Shown: positions 1 to 14,300 of the stretch, piece after piece
Layout: every line of letters begins with the position of its first letter
How positions within the stretch are numbered: position 1 is the first letter of the stretch
NCBI GenBank assembly: GCA_017562135.1
Contig: QEYB01001189.1
Span: 124,001 to 188,000 of the forward strand
Reading direction: 5' to 3'
Origin: Dipylidium caninum
Lineage: Eukaryota > Platyhelminthes > Cestoda > Cyclophyllidea > Dipylidiidae
DNA length: 64,000 nt
Notes under the pieces: generated by a model
Database searches by the model: none
What the model was told of the DNA's origin: nothing
Seen by the model: the letters and a program-made list of their open reading frames with translations, nothing else
Made by a program: the position numbers and the translations under genes

Positions 1-1056
1 TCCTAACGCCCGCCGCCTCAGTTGGCCGTGCACTTGCGAGTGCGTCGGCCGCCTCACCCTCACTCTCACGCCATCACCACCGCCACCACCGCCTTTTTCC
101 GGCCTGTCACTCAAGGCAAATCGGTTGTCAATAAAATCGACAGAATCTATTTCAATTTCGACCGACTGGGAAGAGGGGTCACCAAAAAACCGGTACATGA
201 AAATTTAATCGGCAAAAGACTGTCCAATCCACCAGGCTGTCATCAATTTGAGGCTCTGCTTGCACCAACCCGACCAAATGTTGTAAACCAGGAAACACGT
301 GGTTTAATCACCACAGAAGTGTGAATAGAGGACCACACCCTCCCTCCGATCCCACTTACACATGGCGGAGCACCATATTCTGTTCTGCCGAATATAAGAA
401 AGCAAGTAGATGTACGAACATAACAATCAGTTCATTGTACTGACGTACGGGAAAAAGTCTCCATCCGGTAATGACCAACTTTCACGTCTGTCCCCTGTTC
501 CTTGCCACCATAGTATTACACTCCACAAGACTTCACAGAACTCCGGATTACAATTATTTTAAACTGGCTCAGGTCGGGCGAGATGTCAGCTAAAACTCTT
601 AACCAGAATACGAGGATAGGACATGACAGACAGGTGAAGCCGTTGCAGTAAACGCAAATTAAGCCAACTAGCGAAGGGTTGATGAAGGTTGGGCTTATCA
701 GTTAGTTTGTGCACCTTTTTACCTAAGCACCTTTATTTACACACCGGCTCTCACCAAGTGCACGTAGAGAGTCGACCTTGCGTTTCGGTTGCGTGGACGT
801 AGGGTTACAGCCGTCTGTTACCAGGCGTGGGAGCAGAATACTGGGAAAGTGGCACGCAGCCCTTTCTAAGAGAGTTATTAGGTTCCACCCTAGGTGAAAA
901 GAGGCACATAAATGTGGAAAGCCTCTTCTATGAATAGACTTATCCAGCTGTTTTGAAGGCCGCCCAGCACACCCTCATGGTCGGGCTGCGCGGTATCACG
1001 CAATCGGCGCATAGCCATCTGACCAGGCGTAATTCAGCGAAATACGGTCAACCTAC
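1..1056. other. No recognised gene at the left edge (probably intron of the nuclear receptor)
   Basis: I see no ligand-binding-domain motif on the minus strand here. A cag acceptor-like site near 1019 is followed by a short open stretch, but it does not look like receptor sequence. The rest looks non-coding. Confidence 0.5.
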
Positions 1057-4000
1057 TGGGAGTTCGATATTGAGGACTCGATAGTTCCGTCTTGATCGGG
1101 AATCCGCCGGACGCAGTATTCACCTCTCTACTTAGCGCTCCCGAAACGCCCCGTCCATTCTCCTCGTACACAGTGCCACTGTTCTGCGATGATGCCGGCG
1201 TCGGCGGTAGTGGATGCGAAGCGGTCAAGGACTGAGAGACGACATAAGCTGCATCTGGCGTGTAGGTCTCAAAGGCTCTGCTTCCTTTTATCAACTGACT
1301 ACCGCCCATTTGGTGCGGCGCGTCGGAGTACCGTGGATAGGCCAGACCGTAGGGGTCGCGGTGGCTGCTATCCACAGGACTGGAGTTCTGTTGTAGACGC
1401 AACATCTTCGAGACCTCGGAACGGGATACGTGATGTTCATGGACTTGAGCAGCTGCTGGATACTTGTCCAACCAACGTGGCTTCGTTCCATCCTCTGAAA
1501 TAAAATACACATCGCTTAATTGGTAAAGAATTTTACACAATAGACTTACAAACCTACGTTTCCCAAGTGCTCACGGTCTTGGTAATCCACATAACTAGAT
1601 TAAATTCGCTTGAATTTTGTCTTACTCAAATATCCCGTACTACTGCCAACAACTGTTTGACAGTTTCTAGCCAACGAGGGTGTGTCTGCGTAATTAAAAC
1701 GTGATGCGTCTGTGTTGCGTGTGGGATGACTTTAACATGATCGTCACCGACGCCCCCCGGCACGGGTGAATGAAGCGAAAAAGAGTGATTGTGCGCAATC
1801 AGACGTCAACCCTCAATCCTGCCTATTTAAGTTTAAGATCAAATGGCTCATGTTCAACTTCCACAGGTCAAAGGAAACTTGAGAGGAAACTTATTAAATT
1901 TTAGTGCACAGTTTCGGCACTACGAGGTGGCCCCCAGACATCATCTTAACAGGGTACTCTGCTTCCAGGTCTCTTCGCGGCTACAGAGGGCCGACTGTGT
2001 ATTCTCTAAAGATTTCCACGATGGCACAAGGCAAGACAGTTTATGGGGGACAGCAAAACCCAGCCCCTATCAAAGCGCCAAAATCCGCTTTAGTTTAAAA
2101 CTATCTTACACGAATTCGTAGTCTGAATGCGTTGGACCAACACACATATTTTGTGGTTCCACATGGAGCCGATGGTTCTATGAAGGTAGGGTTTGGTGCC
2201 TCCCATTATGACTAACTGATCAGTGTCGCAAGCGGATTAGAGGCCTCGAGTGAGAAATCAACATACCCGCTACTTTACCTTTGTATACAACATCGATGGT
2301 TTCAAGTGTGGGAACTTTTATTATGGACTGAAGACATGGAGGATAAAGAGGAAAAGTAAATGGAGGACGAGGCGACGAGAGGCCCAAATTCAATTGGCGC
2401 AATATGGAGTTCCACGGATAAATCACAACCTGGTCTTGTTCAAGCGAGAGGATGAAAATAACAGAAGAGGCAGGAGCACTTCAGAGCATGTTACCCTCCC
2501 TGTGTAAGAGTCCTAGAGGGACGCGAAAGCGCTCTGTATCCATCAGGTAAGCCCCGAGGGCAATCAAACTAGCAGGTGCGAGACGCTGCCGAAGTCGACT
2601 GCACTCCAGATCCACACAACCCAGTCCAATCGTCCAAAAAAAGGACTTGTTAAGGCGCTATTTCCACGTATGGCGCTCGGATATGGCTAATCTATATGTT
2701 GGATCGTAAGGAATTAGAAGAAGGAAGGTTTCTTCTCCTCACAATACTCAAAAACCCGAAAGTGGAGCTGATTTTTACGTCCTGGTGTTAAACCTAATCG
2801 GACCGGATTTCGTCTTTGACTATGCTTGAATTGAGGTTTGCATAATTTCCACATTTTTTGGCTTCTTCCCCATATGCCCGTAGAAAGCTGAGATTTGTAG
2901 TGCAAATCCTGTTACCAGCGCTATCACGAGTGCCTGTGCACAAAAGTCCTCCTCCGAGAGTGATATCGCTACAAGAACCTCACCATCAAGCGCCAAGTCA
3001 AAAGTAGGCTTTTCTTGAGAGTTCTTAATGGCCCACTGGTCTACGAAACAGCGGCCACAAATCCGTGGATGAGCGACAGTTTCGGAAGCTCGATTGGCGT
3101 TGGTGTCCTAACTACAAGCAGTCGGTAACCTCGATGGACAGACAAGGCCCACTGGGAGGGACCCAACTCCACACCAAAAAGGGGAAGACACTCAGTAAAA
3201 TTATCAAACTCTGAAACACGAGATAGCAACCTTCCATAAATAGCGGACAGTATCGGAGTACTGGTCTTGACTTTTCCTCTTATTCTATCAAACACGTCAA
3301 AACAAAGAACAGTGAATTGGCAGAGCTCAAACTAAAGCTAAGGTCTCTTAACATCGTAAAAGCTGCGAAACTCAAGAATAACTTATTACCTCTGACCTAC
3401 TGCAATTTTTGCCTCAGAGTCCACTTCACAACGGCTTGGGCTTCGCTAAGAGGAGAAGTCCGGATACTCTAGTCAAATAATTTGGGACTACTCCATGTAA
3501 ACCATCGGTTCCAAGGTTTTAATCTCTTCTGTTCACTGCAAATGTGCTAAGGCTTGGCCGTGCATTTACGGATGTAGCTCCAGACTGTTTGCTCATTGCC
3601 GTGGCTAAATTCACATCACCTCTTTGAAACGGTGGTAAGTTCGTGAGGATGGCCGAGCAGTGGCCTCTTTTAAAGCTCGTTAATGCTATTATTGCTACTG
3701 AACATCCCTTTACCAAAAGCTCGAAAAGACACTTGAGTATGCTCCGGCAACAGACAAGAGAGAACAGGAGACTCACTTTTTCGAACCTGGATGAGATCGG
3801 GTCGCATGCCAATGAGGAAGCACCGTTTGAGACGACAAGCTGGACACTCGCGTCTAGTCGAGGGTGATACTACGTGTTCCCCGGACTTGGAGGTGCATGT
3901 AAGATCCTGAAAACCGACAGGCATGTTGAGCTTCACGCTCGCCCCAATTGACTGGGGGAAACAAAAGAAAAAAATCCTCACCGGCAAGCTCACGCACTAA

Positions 4001-7000
4001 GAAGAGGGATGAAAATACTTAAAGGCCGGTTACGCACTACAGACGCGTGTCTTTTAGCAAAAATTTCTGTTGAGGATGAAAAGTAAAGAGAGGAAAAAAG
4101 GTGAGAGAAGGCACGACCGAATATTATGAGCCTTTTAAGCGAGAGATACACGAAAACTTGGAAAACAGTGCCCTATGCGAGAAGCCCAGATCTGTGGGAA
4201 ATTTACGCGAGCCAGAGCGCGTCACAGACACACTTGAACACAACTGACACAGGCTTGTCAATGGGGTAGGAGGGTAAATTTCCGAACATCAAAATTAGGT
4301 AACCTAAAAACAGCCGCGCTTTCAACAAATAACACCGAACTCCCATTCTCCCGGTGGGAGGTGTCTTACTGTTCCCTTCCACTTCCCATGAATGATAGAC
4401 GATAAGAACCACACATGACATCTTGTTGAGTTGCCAAAATCCCGAGCGACTCCGCGAGCAGTAGAGATTGCCGGAACGCGACATCATCATAAACAGTCCA
4501 CACACTGTGGTGTGGATCCTTAAAAAAATTACTTCATGTGTGGCGCAGACACCATCATGAGTCAAGACTCCTGGAAGCATTAATCACCGACTCTGGGTGA
4601 GATACCAGCACAAACACATTTTCACAGCAGCGCTCCGCTGCACAAGACAGCCTGGCACAGCACCACTAAGTCATAACTCATCCTTTCATATAACGCTCGT
4701 AAAATTTGGCATTATTAATGGCTAAATGAGTTTGGAGATCCGGTTAATCGCAGTTTGGTCCTCTTATTAGTCAAATCAGCGCATGGATCCGAGCACCCAC
4801 CGTGGTGAACTAGGCAACACCTACGGATAACACGCCCACCTTCGTTCACTGGGAGGCGGCGACGCCAAGTCAGGAAGCACGCGCGCATGGGTCCTCTACT
4901 CTCGCGAGCGTCGGGTGCTGTCAAAGAGACCCCAACGCCACGGCATCCATGCTCGTGAGTGGGTGGAGACACCGGGTACCCAGTTTGGCTCTTTGATGCT
5001 CCATCACAGCACTAAGCTGTACTAAACTATAATTTGATTTAATTCTCGTACGACTCAACTCTAACCATCAACTACGACGACGTGATCTCAGATAAGCACA
5101 TCAATTACCGTAGTATGAAATATTTTACGAGGAAATTCCGTCAGTTATTAGAAATCCAGCCGCTCTATGATAACGAAATCGGCTTTTTGTGGTCCTCGTT
5201 GGGTTTTGAGAAGCCCGGGTCCTGATTTCAAAAATGCCCACCCGGTTAATTAGGAAAAACCTAAAGACTTGGCCTCCTACTCTATGTTCCAAGGCAGACT
5301 TTGCACATGCCTTACTACGTAGGATTTCGAGAGGACGACGAACATTCACTCGTTGGATCAGTGTGCTACCCCGCAGTCAAAACAGTCATGACAATCGCCT
5401 TAAAAAAGCCACACAACGGTAAAGTGTGCAACGGGACTTAAGGGAGACAATAAAAGGAGGAAGGAGCCAGCCAAACGCGAAGAAGGACACCCAAAGAGCA
5501 GAGATGGGGCAAGCAGAAGCCATACGCATGGAGAACTTACACTCAGACCCTGTTTCAGGGCCTGGAAGTAGACGTCCGTGGTGCTTTCATCGTTGTAGCT
5601 GCTCTGCAGAGCGACACTTATCGACAGCAGAGCCTTGGTTTGATTAGTGGAGAGAGGATGGGAATAAGAAAGCCAGCTTTCTGGCATGCAACCACACACA
5701 CATACACAAGCACATGGCCATCCCAAGCGCCTGTTGCTGGGCAAGTGGAATGCGCACATTCTTGAAATATTACCTGCTACCTGGAGGTGATTGCGATTGA
5801 AATTGTTAATTTAATGCATAAACTGCTGGCCTGCTGGGTCATATGCTGCCTGGAATCGCATCCGGTGGACGGAACAGAAACCACATTTATTACTCCCATA
5901 CCAGGATAACCACAAGGACCTTTTGTTATTTCTTTTCTCCCTCCACGACAGATAACAGTTTGTTTGTGGTTAGATAGGGATTTGTTTGGCATTTGTGTCG
6001 AATTGAGGGCGTCCGAGGCTTAAAATCAGTGTCAATGAAAGTTAACATTGACCGAACATGGAATCACCTTTGTTGATATTTCCCACTTCTGTCATTTTGC
6101 AAACAATACTCACTGGTACCCAGGTAATTCACTACAGCTTCTCAGGCGACTCGAAGGGTGGTTAAGCTGCTTGGCCACACAGGATCACTGGAATGTTGCC
6201 GTATCCCACAAGTGGCCACACATATTCACAAGACATACCTCAGCTTTCATCATACACGATTGTGCTACACATCATACCTTTATCAACAGAGGCACCAAAT
6301 ACTGATTATTGCCGAAACGCTAGTCTTCCTACGTTTAGGAATGAAATTACACGGACGCCGTGTTATCTTTTACGGTCGAAATGCCCTTTTGAATAAGGTG
6401 TCCTCCCGCAGGAATTCATGAACTACACCTAAGTCCATCGCCATCAACAGCTAACAGTTCAACATAACCACCTAGATAATGTCTTAGAGGACTTCGTATG
6501 TGTTTCCTTCTAGTTGCCTTGGATATACCTTCACGCCGTTTCGCGCGCCATCTGTGCCTCAACCCATGGAAAAGCGTAGGCTTTGATGTTTTCCGAGCCA
6601 CCAGAAACGGAATTCTTACCCCGGCACATCTATTCATAAGCTACGCGCTGAAATTTGCGCTCAGTGTTGTCTTAGAGTGACGTTGGTACGAACGAGCGTA
6701 AGCGATCATATTCCCGAACTACTGTTTGAACTTAGTAACGACCACCGGCATCAGCTCCCATAAAGGAAATCTTGCCTTTAAACGAAAATAAGGGGATTTT
6801 GAACAAGATGTTGGAAGAGAAGACTCAGTTGTTGATCAACTATGGCACCCATTAAGTGTCCGCTACTCGACGCTCATACTTTAGCCGCAAATGATTTTGG
6901 GTGTGACTGTTGGCTGGCAAAAAAGACGAAAGTAGCAAGTGTAACTGTGCGTTTTCCTTCTGCAGGCAAAGCTTTCCTCGTCTCGAAAAAGCGAACAAAA

Positions 7001-8341
7001 ATATTGCATAGGGAAGAAATCGGACACTAGCAATGGAAACGGGTGGGTTTGGAGCCGAGTGTGTATTCCGAGAGGTACGAGAGGTGGAAATGAAATTGAA
7101 CTAGTCGCCTTAATGTCACCCTTGGTAAGTGCAGGGAGTCAGAATTGCGCATTATTAACTGAAGCTCTTTTCCTCCACGAAGTCGCTCTACTTTATCCAA
7201 CTTACAGAAAATTGTGGCACACATATCCTAATTCGAGCTACGGAATTCAGAGGAAAACGGTAATTAGACAAAACGGAACATAGGAGCACCTCGACGGCCA
7301 GAGAATTCTAAGCACATTCCTACTGAGCTTTAATTATTCTATCAAATAATGCACCAATGGTCCACTTTGTTAAAATGACCTGGACAGCTCTGGTTTAAGG
7401 GAGGATGACCAAGCAAACCCACGGCGCCGATTTCTGCCTGCAAGTCTAATTCCACTAAGAATTCGCACATAAACATGGCTAAATGACTGAGCGACGGTTA
7501 CCAGCTGCGAGTGTTTTGGACACACGGACGGATTATCCACGTTACCAAGCTTTAATAATAGAAAGTTGAGGAAGTGACTGTAGTGTTTAAATCATCTGAT
7601 GGTTTAGCTCAAAACGGCCCAAACCAGACTCGGTCGGCAATTAGTTATTGTACCAACTGTGACTGCATGGAAAGGACTGACACCCACCTTATGAGCGTTC
7701 CTCCGGAAGAAGGCCTTGCACGACTCACAGGTAAGTTGGCCAAAATTGTGATTTACTGCCCGATCGCCACACACACGACACCTCTTGGTGGCGGAAGCAG
7801 CCGCGGCTGTTCCATTAACCACCTCCGTTCGCCCTCCAGAGTCCGCGGGCGAGCCGTTGCCATTAGTCGTCCTACAACTCTCCTCCCCCTCCTCTCGAAG
7901 ACCTCTAAAACCTTTTGCGCCGCTTGCCGTGGCGATGGCGGTCGACCCGCCACGTTTGCAGCCCACTGGAAGTATTTGATTGCGCCGAGGCTTTGGGTAG
8001 GGCGAGGATTGACGAGGCTGGGGAAAGTACGCGATAGTGGATTGAGACTCCCACGAACTTTGATGGTGACGATGTTGATGTTGAGAGAGTGGAATAGCCT
8101 GCGAAGCATGTGGTGGGACCAACCAGGGGTCAGGAGCGCTGTGGATTTGTTGCAGATGGTCCGAGGAGGATGGCGACGGAAAGCGCAGATTGGAAACGGA
8201 AGCAGCAGTAGCACTTGCGGTCCGATAGGCAGCCGGGGCGGCGGAAGACGAGGAGGAGGACTCGGGAGACATTGCTGTTGAAACAGGTGGCGCATTGACA
8301 AGTTGCAGAACGGTAGCGGGTTTCACTTCACTTTCGTACAT
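1057..8341 (-). CDS. Nuclear receptor, HR96/VDR-like (NR1 group), 5' part: N-terminal domain, DNA-binding domain and hinge
   Basis: Ligand-regulated transcription factor acting in the nucleus. Exons on the minus strand: 8341-7688, 3906-3777 and 1494 to about 1057. Exon 1 starts at ATG 8341, with an in-frame TGA at 8359-8357. It encodes a 187-residue Ser/Pro/His-rich N-terminus, then zinc finger 1 (Cys188, 191, 205, 208) with P-box CESCKA, as in HR96-type receptors. Exon 1 ends AAG/gtgggt in phase 0. Exon 2 starts after ttttcag and carries finger 2 (Cys222, His229, Cys239, Cys242), followed by ACRLKRCFLIGM. Its donor gtgagt is phase 1 and joins the phase 1 acceptor tttcag of exon 3. Exon 3 is a hinge containing a SUMO-type site (IKTE). 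The exon 3 donor (gtaggt) is a guess. No ligand-binding domain is visible, so the gene should continue past the left edge. Introns of 3781 and 2282 bp hold nothing I recognise. The receptor class is fairly sure; the exact orthologue is not. Confidence 0.9.
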
Positions 8342-8392
8342 TGGTGGGTCCGAGGTTCAGGCGCTGGTGGAGGTCCAGCACTTCAGTGGTCT
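8342..8392 (-). other. Leader of the nuclear receptor exon after a 3' splice-site-like sequence
   Basis: Reading on the minus strand, a pyrimidine-rich run ends in tggcag at 8399-8393, about 50 nt before the receptor ATG. This could be a cis acceptor joining a distant 5' UTR exon, or a spliced-leader acceptor. A different frame is open through the leader but stops just after the ATG, so it does not extend the receptor. Inference only. Confidence 0.4.
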
Positions 8393-11300
8393 CTGCCAGG
8401 TCGGAAAAAATCAACCATCATAAACCAGCAGTTAGACCGAGAAGAACTCGGGAGCTGAACGTAAAGATCCCTCTGTCTGGCGACCAACCGCGTCATGGCA
8501 GCAGCCCCAAGTTACTCGTATGCCAGTGAAATACATTAAACTGACTTTAAAACAAATCTACCTCTTGATGACTAAGATGTGCTATTATAAATAGAGGGAG
8601 GGGCAAACACTCGCGGAAAGGAGGGGATTTTATAAACAATTCCCGCGGAAGGAATAATGTCAAGGTTTTGTGTGATTTTATATTTTTACACAGGTGCTTT
8701 GTCAGACCGGAACTCTGAGTGAAGACAACGGTATTGCACTTTGTTTCCATATTGTGATAATCAGGGAGAACTTGGCGTATTTTTTTACTGCTGGCCACAG
8801 AATAAAAAAGTCACCTTTTCTTCACTCTCCCCGTCTCACGGTTGATGTTTTTCTTTTGCAGTTCAGTACCAATCTTAAGTCTTTGTGCAAATTTTTCAAG
8901 AAAAAGTTATACACATCTGGGAGCCCTGGTGTTAACACCAGGGTTATGAACAGAGAGGATTACGTGTGAAAGGAAGTTGACTTACACCTTATTAAGTAAT
9001 ATAGTTAAAGGGACTCGACGTACGCGGAAAGGAAGTCGGAATCAACTAAATTCAGCCATCTCATAACCCCGAGTCAGTGTGATCTGGCGAGTTGTGTGCA
9101 TGCGTGTGCCACTATCCACACTTCCTCACCGATAGGCCGCGAGATGGCACGGTATCGCAGTATTGGCTAAGCAGGCGTGTGTGTGCGCCACAGAGAGGAA
9201 ATCTGAAACCACCATCTGATCAAAAACACACCCACACGGCTATTCACACCCTCTGGCGCCACGCGGGTGTGTGCATGCAGAAAGGCTTACCTTTCCCACG
9301 TCTCTTTCCTCTATGCCTTGCCTTTTCATCATATCCATCGGGCCTTATCCTAGTGCCGCTTTTTTTCCCTAATCTCTTCCCCACAAGCGGGTGATTGACT
9401 GATCGAGGTGAAGAGAAAGAACAGGCTCCTCTACCTCTGCCTCTACGACAGGTAGACCCACTTTCTTACTCATTCCAGAAATGTTTTCGAAGATTGGTGA
9501 GCTTTAGGCACCACCAGAAAATAAGTCACCGTGTAAGCAAGATATGTATCGAATAATGTCATCTTTATAAGGCTGGTAGATCTAATCGAATTTAGGAAAT
9601 TTCTTTGCCTTCGCATTAGAAGAAAGAATCGACAAGAACACTAGAGTCTCCGTAACATTACATTCGACGAATACCACAATCTAATAGCTGTAAATGGGAT
9701 GAAGAACTCTGGAAATTTTGGCGCCTTGACTTTTTGGTGTATTCCGGGCGCAGAAGTTATATCACTGACCCAGCGGGTCAGATGAAAGCAGAAGCAATAA
9801 ACTGCTCAGGCTTTATCTAAAAATACCCACTAAATTATACTGTAACTTCTGGTAAGTAACGATGAGGAGGAACCGCAGTCCAATTCCCTAGCTGGGTTAC
9901 TAGCAAATGAGAGCATTCCTTCTCTCTGTTAGGAAATACCTTGACCGCTGAATTTGTATAAGAAGTGTTTCATGAATGAATTAAAGACAAAATCTTTCCT
10001 GAAAAATATTGTTGGTGAACAGTGCTTTGGATGGTGAAACATTCCACCGCAGACAAGGCAAGTTTTCATGAATTTAGAGGGCAGAGTTGACGATTTCGCC
10101 TGACTGTGGATACTCCGCGTACACGCGAGAGGATGGTTCCAAGTTATTGCGTTTGTTGAAACGCTTCCATTGTGCTCAGGAACGTCCTGCTCATCTGTTG
10201 AACTTTAGCCTGGGTGGCGCCACACAGTAGAACGCATATTCTGAACTAGGCCTCGCTTGAGGTCGCTTTCGTAATCAGAAGAAAGTGAAAAGGCCCACCA
10301 CACCCCCACTTGCGATCCGCACTGTTCCCAGAGGATGCACTTAGCACCCGAAATATCTGCCAACAGTGGCAGCAGTAGCCCCCCTCCTCCCAATGTAATT
10401 CCCAATCCTCGACACTAAGTTCGGCGCTCCGTTTAGCCAAAGCTGCGGGCTAATAGGCGGTGACTGGGCGGTTTGAAAAAATTATTCTTCTGTCTGCTTA
10501 ATTTCCTCAGACACATACAATCTGGGCTAAAAACGCCCACGAGGGGCTAGTAGATCTCACCCGCGTCGCCTCAACGAGACTCTTCCAGCCTCGTCTCCGT
10601 CTCCAAATGGGACCAGACAGGGTCAGTGGCAGTGCAAATCGATTCGGAGTCGGACGGGTTTCGACGATCCCCGCCGTCAGACGTCAGTGGCGTGTGGGTG
10701 GCGGCTCGATGGGAAAATTTTCAGACATCGGTGGCGAGTGTTGTATGTGTGCGCATTACTGGGACTATGAGGCCGTGTTTTTCTTAAAATAACATTAAAT
10801 CCAGCGCGCACACACGCAGGAGCCCACGTCCAAGAAGAAGCGACAATGTACGTGGGTAATGTCTTCTTCCGCCCACCCACTTCCCCAAGTCCTTTCTCCC
10901 CCTCACCCCCGCCTATATCTCCCCGCAAAAGAATGTATGTTCCTTGGACATGGTTTATGATTTTTTTGCAAAGTTATTAATTTTAAACTGACAAACGGCC
11001 ATGAAATATCAGAATTACTACTCCTACCATTACCACTATTATCGCTACTAGTAAAGGGCCGTGGTAATAGTCTCGATTTGTCATCGACAAAATTGATGAG
11101 TGTCGGGGTTAAAAGAGGCCCGCGGCCTTTCAAACTCTTTAAATACACCATTTACTGGTACTAGGCGAAATATGGAATTCTAATATCAGAAAGAGGGAAT
11201 AAGAGAGAAGAGGAAGAGGGGAGAAGGTAAGAATTCGAATAAATCTCCCTTCGCAGTCAAGGCCTGTGCAGAATGCAAAAGTACGCTCCCTCAGCTCGAG

Positions 11301-14300
11301 TGATGTGACATTTTGCGCGGATTTGACGCCAAATGCAAACTGGTGTTTAGGGTTCCGCCCTGATTCAGTTGTTGGAATACGTCTATCACCAGCTGGACCT
11401 TCACTTTTGTCAACAATCCATTGAGCATCCGCATAAGACTCCTCTGCGGTCATTACATGGGCGCAGAAGAGCATGGTCACACGCTAAAAACCCACAATGA
11501 CGACTAAGATACACCGTGCACCTTAGAAGATCAACTTTTCAGTAGACCTTCTAGACGATAATATCCTAAGCGATTATGTTTACTGTCTGGAAGTTAACGA
11601 GGTTGACCATAACAACGCGGGGCAGAAGACCTCACTGATCAACTTGTAAGAAAGGCTCTCTCAGCCCAAAGCGGCCCTCTGTTTGAACCCGGTAGAAGGG
11701 CAAATGGTCCATTAAAAGCCACATCATGCTGGATTATTTTAGGTAACCGCAATCGCACTACGCAAGCAACCCCATGAGATAAATGGGGTTTACCTTAAAA
11801 CTCCGATTCCTTACTGTGTTAGTAGGAGACAGCGGGTACACGTCATTGGAAATTTAGGAGGGTTTGCCCTCCTCATCCACCACCCTCGCTCTTGGTACCT
11901 CCATTCTCCCCATCTTTGTGACATGGTAATTGTTAATTTGCTAACAGTTAACTGGGGATAGAAGATCCTTTGCGATAGAGAAAGTGCACAAAGAATCCGA
12001 TCCAACAAGAGGGCAACATGTCTGCGCATCGTGTTTGTCGTTGGGGTGGAGGGGCAAAAGTGGAGGAAGATCTTTGTGGGTCCCCAATCCCCACCCCGAT
12101 GAAAATAATCCCTGCTACCGTTGTATGGATAGGTTTCAATAAATCACACGCGCCCACGTGCAGGCACACGCACACACTTTTTGACACCAGCAGTGTACCT
12201 CCCTTTCCCCTTTCTTAGGTTGGGGGTGGCGGTGTGGGAGCAGGGGAGGCGAAGGGGGATGAGAAAAAGGGTCCGACTATTTGATGATAGTGATAATTTC
12301 ATTAGTTCTCTGCGTCTGTGGTTTTTCTTTTCTTACTTCCCTACCTCTGATCTCATACCGTTCACCGCCAGTAGCGAGGTTCTTAGACGAAAAAATGCTG
12401 CTTTTCTTTTAATCTTATGCTAGTCTTCTTGCCGTTAAGATCGAGAATCAAATGGAACAGTTAACTTACGACAATTTCTAACCAAGGGGAGTCGTGATTT
12501 CTTCTTCAGGTAACGTTACAGAATATGGGAAAAGGACAAATGGGCATCCGGTCAGTCACGACGGCATGGACCAATATGACGGGGAGATTGTTCGTTAACT
12601 TCAGGAAATGACTCCGATTTCCTCGAACTAAATTTCCGTAGTGGGTGGGATCGCGGTCTGTTAAAGTTGCGTTACCCTCGCGGGCTAATAAACTAGAGCC
12701 TCTAGAAGGCCCTATTCTTTAAGATGGACCTAATCGTGCCTCGTGGTTGACACCGTTGCATCTGTGCCATGGAGGAACGAGATACAGCATAACCAGCCAG
12801 AGTGTGCAAAAAAAAGAGCGCGACACGACCACGTGAGGCCCCCCAAAAATGAAATTAACATCCCTAAGTGATTACCAACACACAATGTGCCTAAAGGGTG
12901 GAGCACGTAAGCTTGTTTTAGGAAGGCTCAATTGTCGTCTCACTGCATATTTCCGATCAAGGGTTCTGAGGTAGTAAAGTGCAGTGGGCACCGTCCGTTG
13001 TAGCAACGGTTCCTGATGTGAAACTTGTAACAAAATCCGAAATCTGCTCATATAATCAGTAGGTATCAACTTCATGACCGCCGCGAATTGTGAACTCAAC
13101 AAACTGTAAGAAATCCATAGAGACACACCGTCTGATTTTTCTTAGATTCAAATGACTTGACGCGACCTTGAACAAGCCTATTGGGAGCCGACTTCGCTTT
13201 CGGAGCCGCCAATCTGGGTGATAAATTGATTGGTCTGACTCATCGCACCTTACGACAACTACCAAAGGTGAACATTTGGACCTTTACATGTCCCAAGGCA
13301 AGGGAAAAAATGACGACGAATGAAAATTCTCGTCACAATTCTCCCCCCAGTTGCAATTTGACCTGTGAGGGGAAGAAGGAGCGGCAATTGTCTCCGATGT
13401 TAAGTAAAAATATGCGGGAAGGTGTTCACCTACGAAACGCGCCAAGCTCGAGGCACTTACTTTGATGTGTTAAATTGGATCAAGAACGCTCTGTCATCCC
13501 CAATGTTACGACGCTCGGCGCATGACATACAGGCCTTGAATGTGGCCTAGTCGACGGAAAATTACGATGGGGTAGCGACTGAGAAGTGCCCGCTGGGATA
13601 CCAGAGTTAACAAAAATTTTCCCGTAAAGTCGTTGCCTCGATTAGGGTGTGATCAGGTAAAATGTCGGAGGAATCCAACGCCCGTCTCCGTGCACTTTTA
13701 GAAGTACCAGTACCACTCCCAGTTGAAGCTGTTGGTAGCCGAAGTAGTCGTGTCGAGAGGCTTCACGCGAGATAGACTCCAGAAATAGCGGGAGATTTGG
13801 TCAACACAAAATGACTGATTTGCAATGTATAACGAGGAACAAAAACTTATTTTACGACGTCGAGTGTGAGAGAACCCAAGCGAAGAGGGTTGGGTGGGGG
13901 GATTTAGTTAAAAAATGATAGGGACCTTTAAGATTTGACCCTCAAGTTTAGTTATTGCAAGATATGCTGAGAGCAACGTTAATCACAAATCACAATGACA
14001 GTGTAGAAGAGTTTCACTACGTAAAACCTCCCTAAACTCACACGTTACTGAAGTTGTGCATTCGCATGAGAACCGGAGGGCAGGTTACTTTTGATAACTT
14101 AACCCGCATCGAGGGAGGTCTGGAGTCGACGGAACTCAGCTGCAATGACAGAATTTATTCAGGCTTCTACAGCATGTTCACCGGCGTTAGGTAGGTCGTT
14201 CATTTACCCAGCAGGAACATTCCCCATTGGCGGGAAAATTCAGGGAGAAATCGGTAAGTCCTTAGCTTTCCCATTCTTGCGTTAGAGGTTGCATAGAGTG

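Noticed and set aside
960..1019. Minus-strand open stretch after a cag site, considered as a fourth receptor exon
   Set aside because: No nuclear receptor similarity, and most phase combinations run into early stops.
7574..8281. Plus-strand open frame of 235 codons
   Set aside because: Antisense shadow of the GC-rich nuclear receptor exon 1; no motif of its own.
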